The notes under the pieces: generated by a model
Seen by the model: the letters and a program-made list of their open reading frames with translations, nothing else
Told to the model about the DNA's origin: nothing
Database searches by the model: none
Position numbers and translations under genes: made by a program
In this document: positions 24,070 to 33,361 of the stretch, piece by piece
How the letters are laid out: every line of letters begins with the position of its first letter
Numbering within the stretch: the first letter of the stretch is position 1
Assembly (NCBI GenBank): GCA_012798535.1
Contig: JAAZMZ010000035.1
Coordinates: 1-36,867, forward strand
DNA: 36,867 bases
Direction: 5' to 3'
Origin: Leptolinea sp.
Lineage (GTDB): Bacteria; Chloroflexota; Anaerolineae; Anaerolineales; Anaerolineaceae

Positions 24070-24106
24070 ACCTCAGACATTTAGCTGCCTGTAACAGATC
24101 AGGCAG
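24064..24106 (+). other. Two adjacent hairpins at the efp 3' end
   Basis: GTCTGA/TCAGAC (24064-24069 with 24073-24078) spans the efp stop, and CTGCCTG/CAGGCAG (24085-24091 with 24100-24106) follows with an eight-base loop. No T-run follows, so they are weak terminators at best; they could attenuate or process the transcript before the next gene. Confidence 0.45.
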
Positions 24107-24125
24107 ATATACTATTTAAATAATC

Positions 24126-24458
24126 ATGCGCACACCGGCTGGATTTGACTGCAGTTATTTCTTTGGTGATTATTACCGCGGCAAGAACCATGAGGAATGC
24201 CGCCTTATCGGAAATGCGGCTCCACCCCACAATTGGTCAAAAGATCTGTGCAAAATATGCCCGGTCCCCGAAATCCAAAGGGCGAATTCCTGCCCTGATA
24301 TGATCCTGACCGCCACTGTCGAAAGAAGATTTCTTGGCCTGCAGAAAAGGGTGGTTATCAAAGCCTACTGCCAGAAGAACAATCGGGCTGTGGCGGATCC
24401 TCATATTGGCTGTGGGAACTGCCATGCATTGCCGCAGATATTTCTGGGGGAAGAGTAG
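24126..24458 (+). CDS. Small cysteine-rich protein, family not recognised
   Basis: The 110-residue protein has nine cysteines, most of them in spaced pairs (LCKICP around 42-46 and GCGNCH around 96-101, plus single Cys at about 9, 25, 56 and 82). This pattern suggests a zinc- or iron-sulphur-binding fold. No signal peptide or membrane segment is visible. Codon use looks like that of its neighbours. It lies 56 bp after efp and two bases before the HAD-DinB gene, so it is probably translated together with the latter. I assign no function. Confidence 0.7.
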   Translation: MRTPAGFDCSYFFGDYYRGKNHEECRLIGNAAPPHNWSKDLCKICPVPEIQRANSCPDMILTATVERRFLGLQKRVVIKAYCQKNNRAVADPHIGCGNCHALPQIFLGEE

Positions 24459-24460
24459 CC

Positions 24461-25654
24461 ATGCTTTCTGTTCTGTTTGATCTGGATGATACCCTGATTA
24501 TTAACAACGCTGAACAATTTACGCGAGTGTATCTCAATCTGCTGGGAAAACACTTGCAGGACCGCGTCGAACCGCAAAAGATGGTTCAGGCTCTTTGGGA
24601 CGGTACTCGTGAGATGGTTACAAAATCAACCATCGCGGGCACACTTGAAAGCGCCTTTGACCGGGTATTTTATCCGGCCATCGGATATTCAAAAGAAGAC
24701 CTTTCTGCCACATTGACGGATTTCTATAAACGGATTTTTCCGTTGCTTAAAAACGAAACCGCACCCCAGCCTGAAGCCGTTGGTCTGATCGAACGCTGTC
24801 TGGCGAATGGCTGGAATGTGGCCATCGCCACCAATCCATTATTCCCGGAGATGGCCGTGCATCACCGCCTTAGTTGGGCCGGGCTGGATTCCGGGCGTGT
24901 GCCCTTCGCGGCTATTTCTTCCTATGAAACCTACCACTTCGCCAAACCGCAACCGGCCTATTTTAGGGAAGTGGCTGCCCGGATATCTGCATTTGACCAC
25001 CCTGCCGTAATGGTCGGGAATGACCTGGAGAATGATATCCTGCCGGCTGGCCAGGCCGGACTCCCCATTTTCTGGGTTTCCGAATCCGATGCTGTCTTGC
25101 CGGAGGGTTTACCCGCGGGTAGCGCCCGCGGGAGTTTTTCCGAAATTTTTACGTGGCTCCAGGAAATGGATACAAACCAGGATCAACCTCAAACCAAAAC
25201 TATCCCGTCACTTCTGGCCGACCTGCGCGGCGGCGCGGCCGCCATCGACGCCATTGTCAGAGAATTTCCGGCAGATAGATGCACCAAACGTCCAGGCCGG
25301 AAAGAATGGAGCCTCAGGGAAATCATTTGTCATTTACGGGATGTGGACAGGGATATCAACCTGGTGCGCATCAATACCATCCTCCGGGAAAAAGAACCTT
25401 TTGTTCCCGGGATCGATTCGGACCGCTGGTCAGTTGAACGGGATTATATCCATCAGGATGAAATGAACGCGTTGAACGAATTCATCTCGACGCGGCAAGA
25501 GATCGTCGATCTGCTTGAAAATACCAATCCAGGCAACTGGGATCGGCTTATCCGCCATTCGATCTTTGGGCCAACATCCCTGAAAGAACTCGCCGCTTTC
25601 ATTGTGGCGCATGATAATAATCACATAAAACAGATCAGAAATCTATCGAGTTGA
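24461..25654 (+). CDS. HAD-superfamily hydrolase fused to a DinB-like domain
   Basis: The 397-residue protein joins two enzymes-like modules. Residues 1-235 are a HAD hydrolase: FDLDDTL (nucleophile Asp7, acid Asp9), ATNP (motif II), KPQPAYF (Lys motif III) and MVGNDLENDI (motif IV). After a linker, residues about 245-397 form a DinB/YfiT-like four-helix domain with EWSLREIICHLRDVDRD and the C-terminal HDNNHIKQI, supplying the three histidines expected to bind a metal. HAD enzymes dephosphorylate small molecules; DinB-like proteins are often thiol-dependent transferases. The fusion suggests a phosphatase coupled to a second step on the same metabolite, but the substrate is not known. It follows the cysteine-rich gene by two bases. 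Confidence 0.85.
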   Translation: MLSVLFDLDDTLIINNAEQFTRVYLNLLGKHLQDRVEPQKMVQALWDGTREMVTKSTIAGTLESAFDRVFYPAIGYSKEDLSATLTDFYKRIFPLLKNETAPQPEAVGLIERCLANGWNVAIATNPLFPEMAVHHRLSWAGLDSGRVPFAAISSYETYHFAKPQPAYFREVAARISAFDHPAVMVGNDLENDILPAGQAGLPIFWVSESDAVLPEGLPAGSARGSFSEIFTWLQEMDTNQDQPQTKTIPSLLADLRGGAAAIDAIVREFPADRCTKRPGRKEWSLREIICHLRDVDRDINLVRINTILREKEPFVPGIDSDRWSVERDYIHQDEMNALNEFISTRQEIVDLLENTNPGNWDRLIRHSIFGPTSLKELAAFIVAHDNNHIKQIRNLSS

Positions 25655-25659
25655 TATGG

Positions 25660-25681
25660 CCGCGTAAATTCCGCGTAAATT
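25660..25681. repeat. Two tandem 11-bp direct repeats
   Basis: CCGCGTAAATT occurs twice without gap (25660-25670 and 25671-25681), between the HAD-DinB stop and the diguanylate cyclase promoter. It could be a regulator-binding direct repeat or simple slippage. Confidence 0.6.
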
Positions 25682-25714
25682 TCAACATTGAAACAAAATA
25701 CGGGCAATAATCCT

Positions 25715-25743
25715 TTGACATGATAAATTCAATCGAATAGAAT
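25715..25743 (+). promoter_or_regulatory. Sigma-70 promoter of the diguanylate cyclase gene
   Basis: TTGACA (25715-25720) and TAGAAT (25738-25743) are exactly 17 bp apart. It is one of the best matches to the consensus in the window and gives a leader of about 68 bases. Confidence 0.75.
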
Positions 25744-25817
25744 AGGTTTGAAATCGGTTATTTGAACGCATCCAGCATAGCAGACACAGATTCAGGGGAA
25801 GATCATGGCGCACTCTC

Positions 25818-27818
25818 ATGGATCTTTTTGAACAGAAAAAGACAGGTTCGCATAATTCAGAGTTGGCTCTCTGGCGAAATAAAACCATTGACCTGCTTTA
25901 TATTATCGCTTCCCTGTGTGCGACTGTAGAGATGGGCTTTCTGGTAGGGTTTTTCAATACCAATGAACCCTACTCTATCAACCTGGTTTTTTATGCCGTT
26001 CTATACCTCCTGATCCTCCTTTTCGCATTTTTCAGGAAGATCGGCTATCCAGTTCGGGCTGTCGGATTGGCGGTTATCGTCTTTTGTATTGGGCTGGTGG
26101 ACCTCTTCTCAACGGGTCTTTCCGGAGATGGACGTATCTTTCTTATCGCCGCTCCGGTGATTGCCTTGTTTCTTGCCGGACCCAGGTGTTCCGAGATTTT
26201 GACGGTAGCAGGTTTGATCCTGTTTTTCGTAGCCGGTTTCATCCCCTATCTCGATTTTGTTCCCATCCAGTTTATTCCGCAGGAAACTACAATCACTGAA
26301 TACACCTGGCTATCTTCGGGTATCCTTTTCGGAACCATAATGATCGGTCTGGTAACCCTGGTGTGGCAATTCGCCCGCCTGGGATCGCGCACTTCCCAAC
26401 AGAATAACCGTCTGGCATCGGAAGGTAAGGTCCTGCGTGAGATCATGAGCGATCTGCAAACCCGTGAAGCAGAATTGCAGGCTCTGCTGAATGCGGTGGG
26501 TGACCAGGTTCTGGTGATTGATCAACAGGGTAGGATCTTGAAATCTGCCGACGGGCACACTCGTTCACCGGCTTTTATAGATGATACGCGAAGTAAGAAT
26601 ATCCTCCGGATTCTTCCCCGTACACAGGCGGCAGATATGCTGAGTCAGATACAGGAAGCCCTGAACCGGAAACAAACCAGAGTAATGGATTATTGTGTGA
26701 CAGAAAATGGACAGGAGAGATGGTTCTCTGGAACCATCTCTCCTTTTGAAACAGATAAAGTCGTACTGGTCAGCCGTGACATCACCGAAGCGATCAATTC
26801 CACATCCCGTGAACGCGATCAGCGTGCTCTGGCCAACGCCCTCAAGAACGCCGCCTCTCTGTTGAACAGTCCTTTGGAAATTGATGAGGTGCTGACCCGT
26901 GTTCTGGCTGTAGTGAGCGAAGTGGTATCCGGGGATTCAGCCTGCATAATTTTGCTCGGAGATCGTGGAAGATTAAGCTGTCTTGGAAGATCAGGATTGA
27001 TCACCTACCAGAAGAAATACGAAATGCTGAACCAGATGACCATCAATGAATTACAAACCCTGCGCACAATGAAACGTACAGGCCAGCCGCTGGTCATTCC
27101 AGATATCAATCTTTACCCCGCCTGGATTGACCTGACCAGCGAACGACTAACCCGTTCATTTTTAGGCAGTCCCATCAAAATTAAAGGCAAAGTCACCGGA
27201 TTCTTGACGCTGGAAAGCGTTCAACCTGATTTCTTCACGCAGGATCAGGTAGATAAATTGCAGTCATTTGTTGACCTGGCGGCCACCGCCATCGAAAACG
27301 CCAATCTTCAGCGCGAAACACAGAAACTTGCCATATCCGATGAATTGACCGGTTTATTCAACCGGCGCGGATTGATGGACCTGGGACGTCGTGAATTCGA
27401 CCGCGCCAGGCGGTTCAGACATCCGCTTTCTGCCGCCATTATCGATCTGGATAATTTCAAAACCATAAATGATACCTACGGACATGTGGCCGGTGATCAA
27501 CTTCTAAACCAGGTAGCGGATTGCTGCCGGGCCAGCTTCCGTGAAATTGATATTATCGCTCGCTACGGGGGCGATGAAATCGTTGTTCTACTACTGGAAA
27601 ATGACACCGATCAGGCATTTCAGATCGCTGATCGGTTCCGGCAGATGATCGCTAACCGGGTTTTCCGGACAGAAGTGGGTAACCTGACCACCACGGTGAG
27701 TATTGGTATTTCCGCGTTGAACGAACATACAGAAAACATGACTCAATTGATCGATCAGGCTGATCGGGCGTTATATCTGGCAAAGGAAGCCGGACGAAAC
27801 CGGATAATGACAGTCTAA
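25818..27818 (+). CDS. Membrane diguanylate cyclase with PAS, GAF and GGDEF domains
   Basis: The 666-residue protein has an N-terminal block of about six TM helices (20-185), a PAS-like domain (about 213-325; LLNAVGDQVLVIDQQGRI), a GAF domain (about 345-495) and GGDEF (about 500-666). The active-site motif is RYGGDEIVVLL, and an intact RxxD inhibitory site (REID) lies five residues before it, so the enzyme should make c-di-GMP and be product-inhibited. The start ATG has no near Shine-Dalgarno site; AGGGGA at 25794-25799 better serves an out-of-frame ATG at 25805. It is the counterpart of the HD-GYP protein at 15152. Confidence 0.92.
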   Translation: MDLFEQKKTGSHNSELALWRNKTIDLLYIIASLCATVEMGFLVGFFNTNEPYSINLVFYAVLYLLILLFAFFRKIGYPVRAVGLAVIVFCIGLVDLFSTGLSGDGRIFLIAAPVIALFLAGPRCSEILTVAGLILFFVAGFIPYLDFVPIQFIPQETTITEYTWLSSGILFGTIMIGLVTLVWQFARLGSRTSQQNNRLASEGKVLREIMSDLQTREAELQALLNAVGDQVLVIDQQGRILKSADGHTRSPAFIDDTRSKNILRILPRTQAADMLSQIQEALNRKQTRVMDYCVTENGQERWFSGTISPFETDKVVLVSRDITEAINSTSRERDQRALANALKNAASLLNSPLEIDEVLTRVLAVVSEVVSGDSACIILLGDRGRLSCLGRSGLITYQKKYEMLNQMTINELQTLRTMKRTGQPLVIPDINLYPAWIDLTSERLTRSFLGSPIKIKGKVTGFLTLESVQPDFFTQDQVDKLQSFVDLAATAIENANLQRETQKLAISDELTGLFNRRGLMDLGRREFDRARRFRHPLSAAIIDLDNFKTINDTYGHVAGDQLLNQVADCCRASFREIDIIARYGGDEIVVLLLENDTDQAFQIADRFRQMIANRVFRTEVGNLTTTVSIGISALNEHTENMTQLIDQADRALYLAKEAGRNRIMTV

Positions 27819-27938
27819 TTGTGGTAACATCGGTAAATTAAACCATCTGCTGCATAAGCTGCAGCGAGAGTCATACCCTCGATAACTTCGGGATTAATTT
27901 CATATCCATTCATCAATCCTAATGTAAGGAATCCGTCC

Positions 27939-30900
27939 ATGACACGTAAATATACCAACCGCAAATATTTAGACCTGATACAAAAACAGATAGTGGTATT
28001 TGACGGTGCCATGGGTACCAATTTACAGATCCAGAACCTGACCGCTGAAAATTTCGGCGGTGAGCGGACGAATGGCTGCAACGATTTTCTGGTGATCAGT
28101 TACCCGCAGGCCGTGGAAAAAGTTCATCGTTCTTTCCTCGAAGTCGGAGTGGATGTCATTGAAACCTGCACCTTTCGCGCCAACCGGCTGACCATGACTG
28201 AATACGGGTTACAGGACCGGATTCTGGAGATCAACCGGGCAGCGGCATCCCTTGCTCGAAAAGTTGCAGACGAGTACAGCCGGAACGATCGTCAACGATT
28301 GGTAGCCGGTTCCATAGGGCCTACCGGGAAGCTTCCTTCCATGAATGATCCGGAGCTTTCAAATATCACTTTCGATGAGCTTGCGGATATTTTCCGTGAA
28401 CAGGCTGTCGGTTTGATCCAGGGCGACGTCGATCTCCTCTTGATTGAAACATCACAGGATATCCTTGAAGTGAAAGCGGCCATCCTCGGCATCCAGCAGG
28501 CCTTTGAGCAGACAAATACATGGTTGCCGATTCAAGCCCAGGTGACGCTGGATACAACTGGCCGTATGCTGCTGGGAACGGATATCAGTGCGGTGGATAC
28601 CATTCTCGAGGGTTTTCCCATTGATGTGATCGGCCTGAATTGTTCAACCGGACCGGACTTCATGCGTGATCCAATTCAACTATTGACAGAACAAACCGGT
28701 TTGCCGGTGTCCTGTATTCCCAACGCCGGCCTGCCGTTAAACATCGATGGACAGGCTGTCTATCCGTTGAAACCTGAGCCTTTCGCAGAGGCGCTCACCG
28801 AATTTGTGACTAAATTTGGCGTGAATGTGGTTGGCGGCTGCTGCGGCACAACACCGCAACATCTTCAGATGCTGGTTCAGTCTGTGAAGGGAATCCAGCC
28901 AGCCGCAAGACAGGTCACGGGAATTCCACGTCTGGCTTCGTCTGTGCAATCTTCTTCCATGCAACAGGAACCGGCTCCATTCCTAATTGGAGAACGATTG
29001 AACTCCCAGGGCAGCCGTAAATTTAAACAGGTGCTCATCGCGGAAGATTACGACTCCATGATCACTATTGCACGCGACCAGATCGAAAGCGGTGCGCACG
29101 GTCTGGACTTATGCGTCGCTCTGACCGAACGTGCGGATGAATCGACGTTGATGCGCAATGTGATCAAAACGCTGGGACCGGTGGTAAAAGTTCCTTTCAT
29201 CTTCGATTCGACCGAACCGGAAGTATTGGAAACAGCATTAAAAACCGCTCCCGGCCGCAGTCTGATCAATTCCACAAACCTGGAAGCCGGCCGGACAAAA
29301 GCGGATAAGATCTTCGCGCTGGCAAAAAAATACAACGCGGCTGTGATTGTTTTGACAATCGACGAACAGGGTATGGCAAAAACGGCTGACCGCAAGCTGG
29401 AAATCGCCCGCCGAATCTATGATATCGCTACGAAAGATCATGGCTTACAGGCCGGTGATCTGGTATTTGACGATCTCACGTTCACCCTGGCCACCGGTGA
29501 TCCTGAATTTTCTCAATCCGCCATTGAGACTCTGGAAGGCATCCGGCAGATCAAGACAAACTTGCCCGGTGTATTAACCTCGCTGGGTGTGAGCAACATC
29601 AGCTTCGGTTTGAAACCTGCCGCGCGTGCTGTGATCAACAGTTCCATGTTGTATCACGCCGTCCAGGCCGGTCTCGATATGGCCATTGTCAACCCTGCCC
29701 AGATCACCCCTTACACCGATATTCCGGAAGAAGAACGTGAACTGGCCAATGATCTGATTTTCAACCGCCGCCCCGATGCCCTGCAGCGGTTGATTGAACA
29801 CTTTGAAAAAACCGGTGATGACCTTCAAAAAAGCCATACTCAGGTTTCTCCCATGGAAGGCCTTTCAGCCGCGGAACGGATTCACTGGAAAATCCTCCAC
29901 CGCATCAAGGATGATGTGGAGGTTGAACTGGATGAATTGCTGACGGAAACCGGGGGAAAGAGCAAATCTGATCGGGCAGTGGAGATTTTGAATAGCATCC
30001 TGCTGCCCGCCATGAAAGATGTGGGCGATAAATTTGGTGCCGGTGAATTGATCCTTCCCTTTGTGCTGCAATCCGCCGAGGTGATGAAAAAATCTGTATC
30101 TTACCTGGAGCAATTCCTGGAGCGCAAAGAAGGTGCCGGGAAGGGCACTCTGGTTCTGGCCACAGTCTATGGCGATGTGCATGATATCGGCAAGAACCTG
30201 GTAAAGACCATTCTTTCGAACAACGGCTACACCGTGCATGATCTGGGAAAACAGGTGCCCGCGGAAACCATCATCTCAAAAGCTGTGGAGTTGAAAGCCG
30301 ATGCTATTGGGTTAAGCGCGCTGCTGGTAAGCACAAGCAAGCAAATGCCTCTAATCGTCAATGAATTGCAGCGCCGGAAATTGGATTTTCCGGTTCTGAT
30401 TGGCGGTGCCGCTATCAACCAGAGGTTTGGGCGCCGCATCCTGATGACCGATACCAATGAACTCTTCGAACCGGGTGTCTTTTACTGCAAGGACGCTTTT
30501 GAAGGTCTGGCGACCATGGATACCCTGATAAACCCAGAGGAAAAACCTGCCTTTCTTGAAAGGATCCGTGAAGAAGCCAGGTATGAACTGGGTTTGACGC
30601 GTGACGTCAAAGAAAAGGCTTCTCCAGCCAGTTCTTCAAACGTTTCACCGGCGAAATACATCCCCCGGGTGGATGAATATGGCCCGAAACTGGTCAAGAA
30701 GATGCCCCTCGAAGCCGTCTACCAGTGTTTGTCTCGTAATGAATTGTTTCGCCTGTCCTGGGGTGCAAAAAATGCCCACGGGGATGACTGGACAAAATTG
30801 CAGGCCGATTATGAAGCCCGTCTGCAATCCATGATCAAACAGGCGCAGGTTGAAAACTGGCTTCAGCCGCAGGCCATGTATGGATACTGGCCCTGTCAGG

Positions 30901-31454
30901 CGGAGGGCGATTCCCTTGTAATTTACCAGCCGGCTTCCGTGCGGAACGGGAATCCAATGGAGATCACCCGCTTCGACTTTCCGCGTCAGATCGGCAGTGA
31001 GAATTTGTGTCTCGCCGATTATTTTGCCCGTAAAGACAGCGGGCGGATGGATGTGGTGGCCTTCCAGGTGGTCACCGTCGGGCAGGAAGCCACTGACAGA
31101 TTCGATCGTTTACAGCAGGCAGCAAATTACAGTGAAGCTTACTTCACTCACGGGCTTGCCGTACAGATGGCTGAAGCCGCGGCTGAATACCTGCACCGTC
31201 ATATCCGCCGTGAACTGGGATTGGATGTCGATCAGGGAAAGCGTTACTCCTGGGGATATCCCGCCATACCGGAGCTTTCTGATCATGCCAAGGTCTTTTC
31301 TCTGCTTCCGGTTGAACAGGAGCTGGGTATGAGTCTGACCTCCGCCTATCAGCTTGTTCCGGAACAATCCACAGCGGCCATCATACTGCATCACCCTCAG
31401 GCAAAGTACTACAATACCGGGGAAAGCCGCATTAACCAGTTGATGAAAGAATAA
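27939..31454 (+). CDS. metH: Cobalamin-dependent methionine synthase
   Basis: The 1171-residue protein has all four MetH modules: homocysteine-binding (about 1-305; GLNCSTGPD and VVGGCCGTT supply the Zn cysteines), methyl-THF-binding pterin barrel (about 345-610; LIGERLNSQGSRKFKQ), cobalamin domain (cap about 650-740, Rossmann about 745-880; GDVHDIGKNLV with the axial His), and the C-terminal AdoMet reactivation domain (about 935-1171; MYGYWP and RYSWGYPAIPELSDH). It transfers the methyl group of methyl-THF to homocysteine. TAAGGA precedes the ATG. No cobalamin or SAM riboswitch is recognisable in the 120-bp leader. It is followed after eight bases by the fused reductase gene that would supply its methyl-THF. 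Confidence 0.97.
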   Translation: MTRKYTNRKYLDLIQKQIVVFDGAMGTNLQIQNLTAENFGGERTNGCNDFLVISYPQAVEKVHRSFLEVGVDVIETCTFRANRLTMTEYGLQDRILEINRAAASLARKVADEYSRNDRQRLVAGSIGPTGKLPSMNDPELSNITFDELADIFREQAVGLIQGDVDLLLIETSQDILEVKAAILGIQQAFEQTNTWLPIQAQVTLDTTGRMLLGTDISAVDTILEGFPIDVIGLNCSTGPDFMRDPIQLLTEQTGLPVSCIPNAGLPLNIDGQAVYPLKPEPFAEALTEFVTKFGVNVVGGCCGTTPQHLQMLVQSVKGIQPAARQVTGIPRLASSVQSSSMQQEPAPFLIGERLNSQGSRKFKQVLIAEDYDSMITIARDQIESGAHGLDLCVALTERADESTLMRNVIKTLGPVVKVPFIFDSTEPEVLETALKTAPGRSLINSTNLEAGRTKADKIFALAKKYNAAVIVLTIDEQGMAKTADRKLEIARRIYDIATKDHGLQAGDLVFDDLTFTLATGDPEFSQSAIETLEGIRQIKTNLPGVLTSLGVSNISFGLKPAARAVINSSMLYHAVQAGLDMAIVNPAQITPYTDIPEEERELANDLIFNRRPDALQRLIEHFEKTGDDLQKSHTQVSPMEGLSAAERIHWKILHRIKDDVEVELDELLTETGGKSKSDRAVEILNSILLPAMKDVGDKFGAGELILPFVLQSAEVMKKSVSYLEQFLERKEGAGKGTLVLATVYGDVHDIGKNLVKTILSNNGYTVHDLGKQVPAETIISKAVELKADAIGLSALLVSTSKQMPLIVNELQRRKLDFPVLIGGAAINQRFGRRILMTDTNELFEPGVFYCKDAFEGLATMDTLINPEEKPAFLERIREEARYELGLTRDVKEKASPASSSNVSPAKYIPRVDEYGPKLVKKMPLEAVYQCLSRNELFRLSWGAKNAHGDDWTKLQADYEARLQSMIKQAQVENWLQPQAMYGYWPCQAEGDSLVIYQPASVRNGNPMEITRFDFPRQIGSENLCLADYFARKDSGRMDVVAFQVVTVGQEATDRFDRLQQAANYSEAYFTHGLAVQMAEAAAEYLHRHIRRELGLDVDQGKRYSWGYPAIPELSDHAKVFSLLPVEQELGMSLTSAYQLVPEQSTAAIILHHPQAKYYNTGESRINQLMKE

Positions 31455-31462
31455 AAACTGAG

Positions 31463-33352
31463 ATGGAATCATCATCCCTTGAAAAACGCGGGCGTTTGAC
31501 CCGTGATGAACTCATTAAGTTGAGATCGCCTCTTCTGAGCGACGGCGCTATGGGAACGATGCTGCATCAGAGAGGCATCAACTTTGATGTTTGCTTTGAT
31601 GAGTTGAACCTCCTCAATCCGGCTTTGGTTGGCGATATCCATCGTTCTTATATCGAATCCGGCTCACAGATCATTCAAACCAACACCTTTGGCGCCAACC
31701 ATTTCAAACTCTCCCGTTTTGGATTGGCCGATAAAGTTGAGGAAATAAATACCACCGCTGTTGATCTGGCCAGACGAGTTGTGCTGGGGTCCTTTAAGAG
31801 TATTCTGATAGCCGGGGATGTGGGTCCTCTGGGCGTGCGCCTGGCTCCGTATGGCCGGGTGAAACCGGAAGAAGCCCGTGCTGCCTTCCGTGAACAGATC
31901 TCTGCCCTGCTGAAAGCCGGAGTGGATCTGATCCTCATCGAAACCATGACCGACCTTCTGGAAGCCCGCGCGGCCGTTAAAGTTGCGCGCGATCTCGACG
32001 ATTCCATTCCTATTGTCGCCTCCATGACATATACCCGCGATGATCGAACATTGCTGGGTGACGCACCGGCAAAAGTAGCCCGTTCGCTGCTGGCAGAAGG
32101 CGCGGATATGGTGGGCGTCAATTGTTCTGGAGGCCCCGAACAAATCCTGCGTATTTTACGGCAGATGCGTAATGCAGTGCCCGATAGCGTTTTTTCTGTC
32201 ATGCCCAATGCCGGCTGGCCGGAACAGGTTGCTGGGCGCATTATGTATCCTGCAGCTCCCGAATATTTTGGTGAGTATGCCCTTTCTTTTTACCAGAACG
32301 GCGCACGTATCATCGGCGGCTGCTGCGGCACAACCCCGGAACATATCGCCGCCATGCATAAGGCTCTTTCCGAAGCTCCCCTGTTGGAACCCGCGGAAGC
32401 CGCTCAGACAGTGGATGCGGAAGCTGAAAGCCAGTTGCAGAGTGAAACCTTTGTTCCGACGGAACTGGCGCGGAAGATCAGCACGGGCAAGTTTGTCACA
32501 GCTGTGGAAATGGATCCCCCGCGCGGGCTGGCCACGCAAAAACTGCTGGCCGCCGCCAGTCTGCTTTCGGAAGCCGGCGCGGATGTCATCAATGTGGCAG
32601 ACAGTCCCATGGCCCGCATGCGTATGAGCCCCTGGGCGGTCTGTAATCTGATTCAACAACGCATCGGCATCGAGACTGTTCTGCATTTTCCCACCCGGGG
32701 ACGCAATTTGATCCGCGTCCAGGGAGATCTGCTGGCAGCCCATGCACTGGATGTGCGCAATGTGTTTGTTATCATGGGAGATCCCACCTCGATCGGCGAC
32801 TACCCGGACGCCATGGATAATTATGATCTGGTGCCTTCCGGACTTATCAAGTTGATCAAACAGGGATTCAACGCCGGAATGGATCATTCCGGTGCGGATA
32901 TCGGGCAGCCCACCAGTTTTTTTGTGGGATGCGCTCTCAATTTGAATCCGGTTTCACCCAAAGATGAGATCAAGAATCTCTCACGCAAGATCAACGCAGG
33001 CGCAGATTTCGCGTTAACGCAGCCGGTCTTCTCTCCAGAAGCCGCGAGATCATTTTTAAAAACAGCAAAAGAAGAACTGGGCGATTTATCACTGCCGATT
33101 CTAGCGGGCATCCTTCCTCTGGCTAACAGCCGGCATGCCAGCTTTCTCGATCAGGAAGTTCCCGGCATTACCATTCCGGCTTCTGTGCTCGAGCGTATGC
33201 AGAAAGCCGGAGATAATGGGCCGGATGAAGGTGTGAGAATAGCCGTTGAACTGGTGGAAGAACTGCGTCCAAATATTCATGGCATATATCTCATGCCGGC
33301 CTTTAATCGATTTGACCTGGCAGCCGGGGTTATAGAAGACATCAGGGATTAG
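31463..33352 (+). CDS. Fused homocysteine S-methyltransferase and methylenetetrahydrofolate reductase
   Basis: This 629-residue protein is of the YitJ type. Residues about 15-305 form a homocysteine methyltransferase barrel (LLSDGAMGTMLHQRG, GVNCSGGPE, IIGGCCGTTPEH with Zn cysteines). Residues about 335-629 form the MTHFR barrel (VEMDPPRGL, FPTRGRNL, IMGDPTSIGDYP, ALTQPVFSPEAA). It reduces methylene-THF to methyl-THF with FAD and can methylate homocysteine, possibly with another methyl donor. It lies eight bases downstream of metH, so the pair makes and uses methyl-THF in one transcript. Confidence 0.95.
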   Translation: MESSSLEKRGRLTRDELIKLRSPLLSDGAMGTMLHQRGINFDVCFDELNLLNPALVGDIHRSYIESGSQIIQTNTFGANHFKLSRFGLADKVEEINTTAVDLARRVVLGSFKSILIAGDVGPLGVRLAPYGRVKPEEARAAFREQISALLKAGVDLILIETMTDLLEARAAVKVARDLDDSIPIVASMTYTRDDRTLLGDAPAKVARSLLAEGADMVGVNCSGGPEQILRILRQMRNAVPDSVFSVMPNAGWPEQVAGRIMYPAAPEYFGEYALSFYQNGARIIGGCCGTTPEHIAAMHKALSEAPLLEPAEAAQTVDAEAESQLQSETFVPTELARKISTGKFVTAVEMDPPRGLATQKLLAAASLLSEAGADVINVADSPMARMRMSPWAVCNLIQQRIGIETVLHFPTRGRNLIRVQGDLLAAHALDVRNVFVIMGDPTSIGDYPDAMDNYDLVPSGLIKLIKQGFNAGMDHSGADIGQPTSFFVGCALNLNPVSPKDEIKNLSRKINAGADFALTQPVFSPEAARSFLKTAKEELGDLSLPILAGILPLANSRHASFLDQEVPGITIPASVLERMQKAGDNGPDEGVRIAVELVEELRPNIHGIYLMPAFNRFDLAAGVIEDIRD

Positions 33353-33361
33353 GAGAATGAT

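Noticed and set aside
27819..27938. Cobalamin, SAM or THF riboswitch upstream of metH
   Set aside because: None of the conserved core elements of these riboswitch classes can be found in the 120-bp leader; only a simple GCTGC hairpin is present.
32156..32887. Long minus-strand open frame (243 codons) within the homocysteine methyltransferase-MTHFR fusion
   Set aside because: It is antisense to a well-conserved enzyme and is rich in His, Gln and Arg as expected for a shadow frame.
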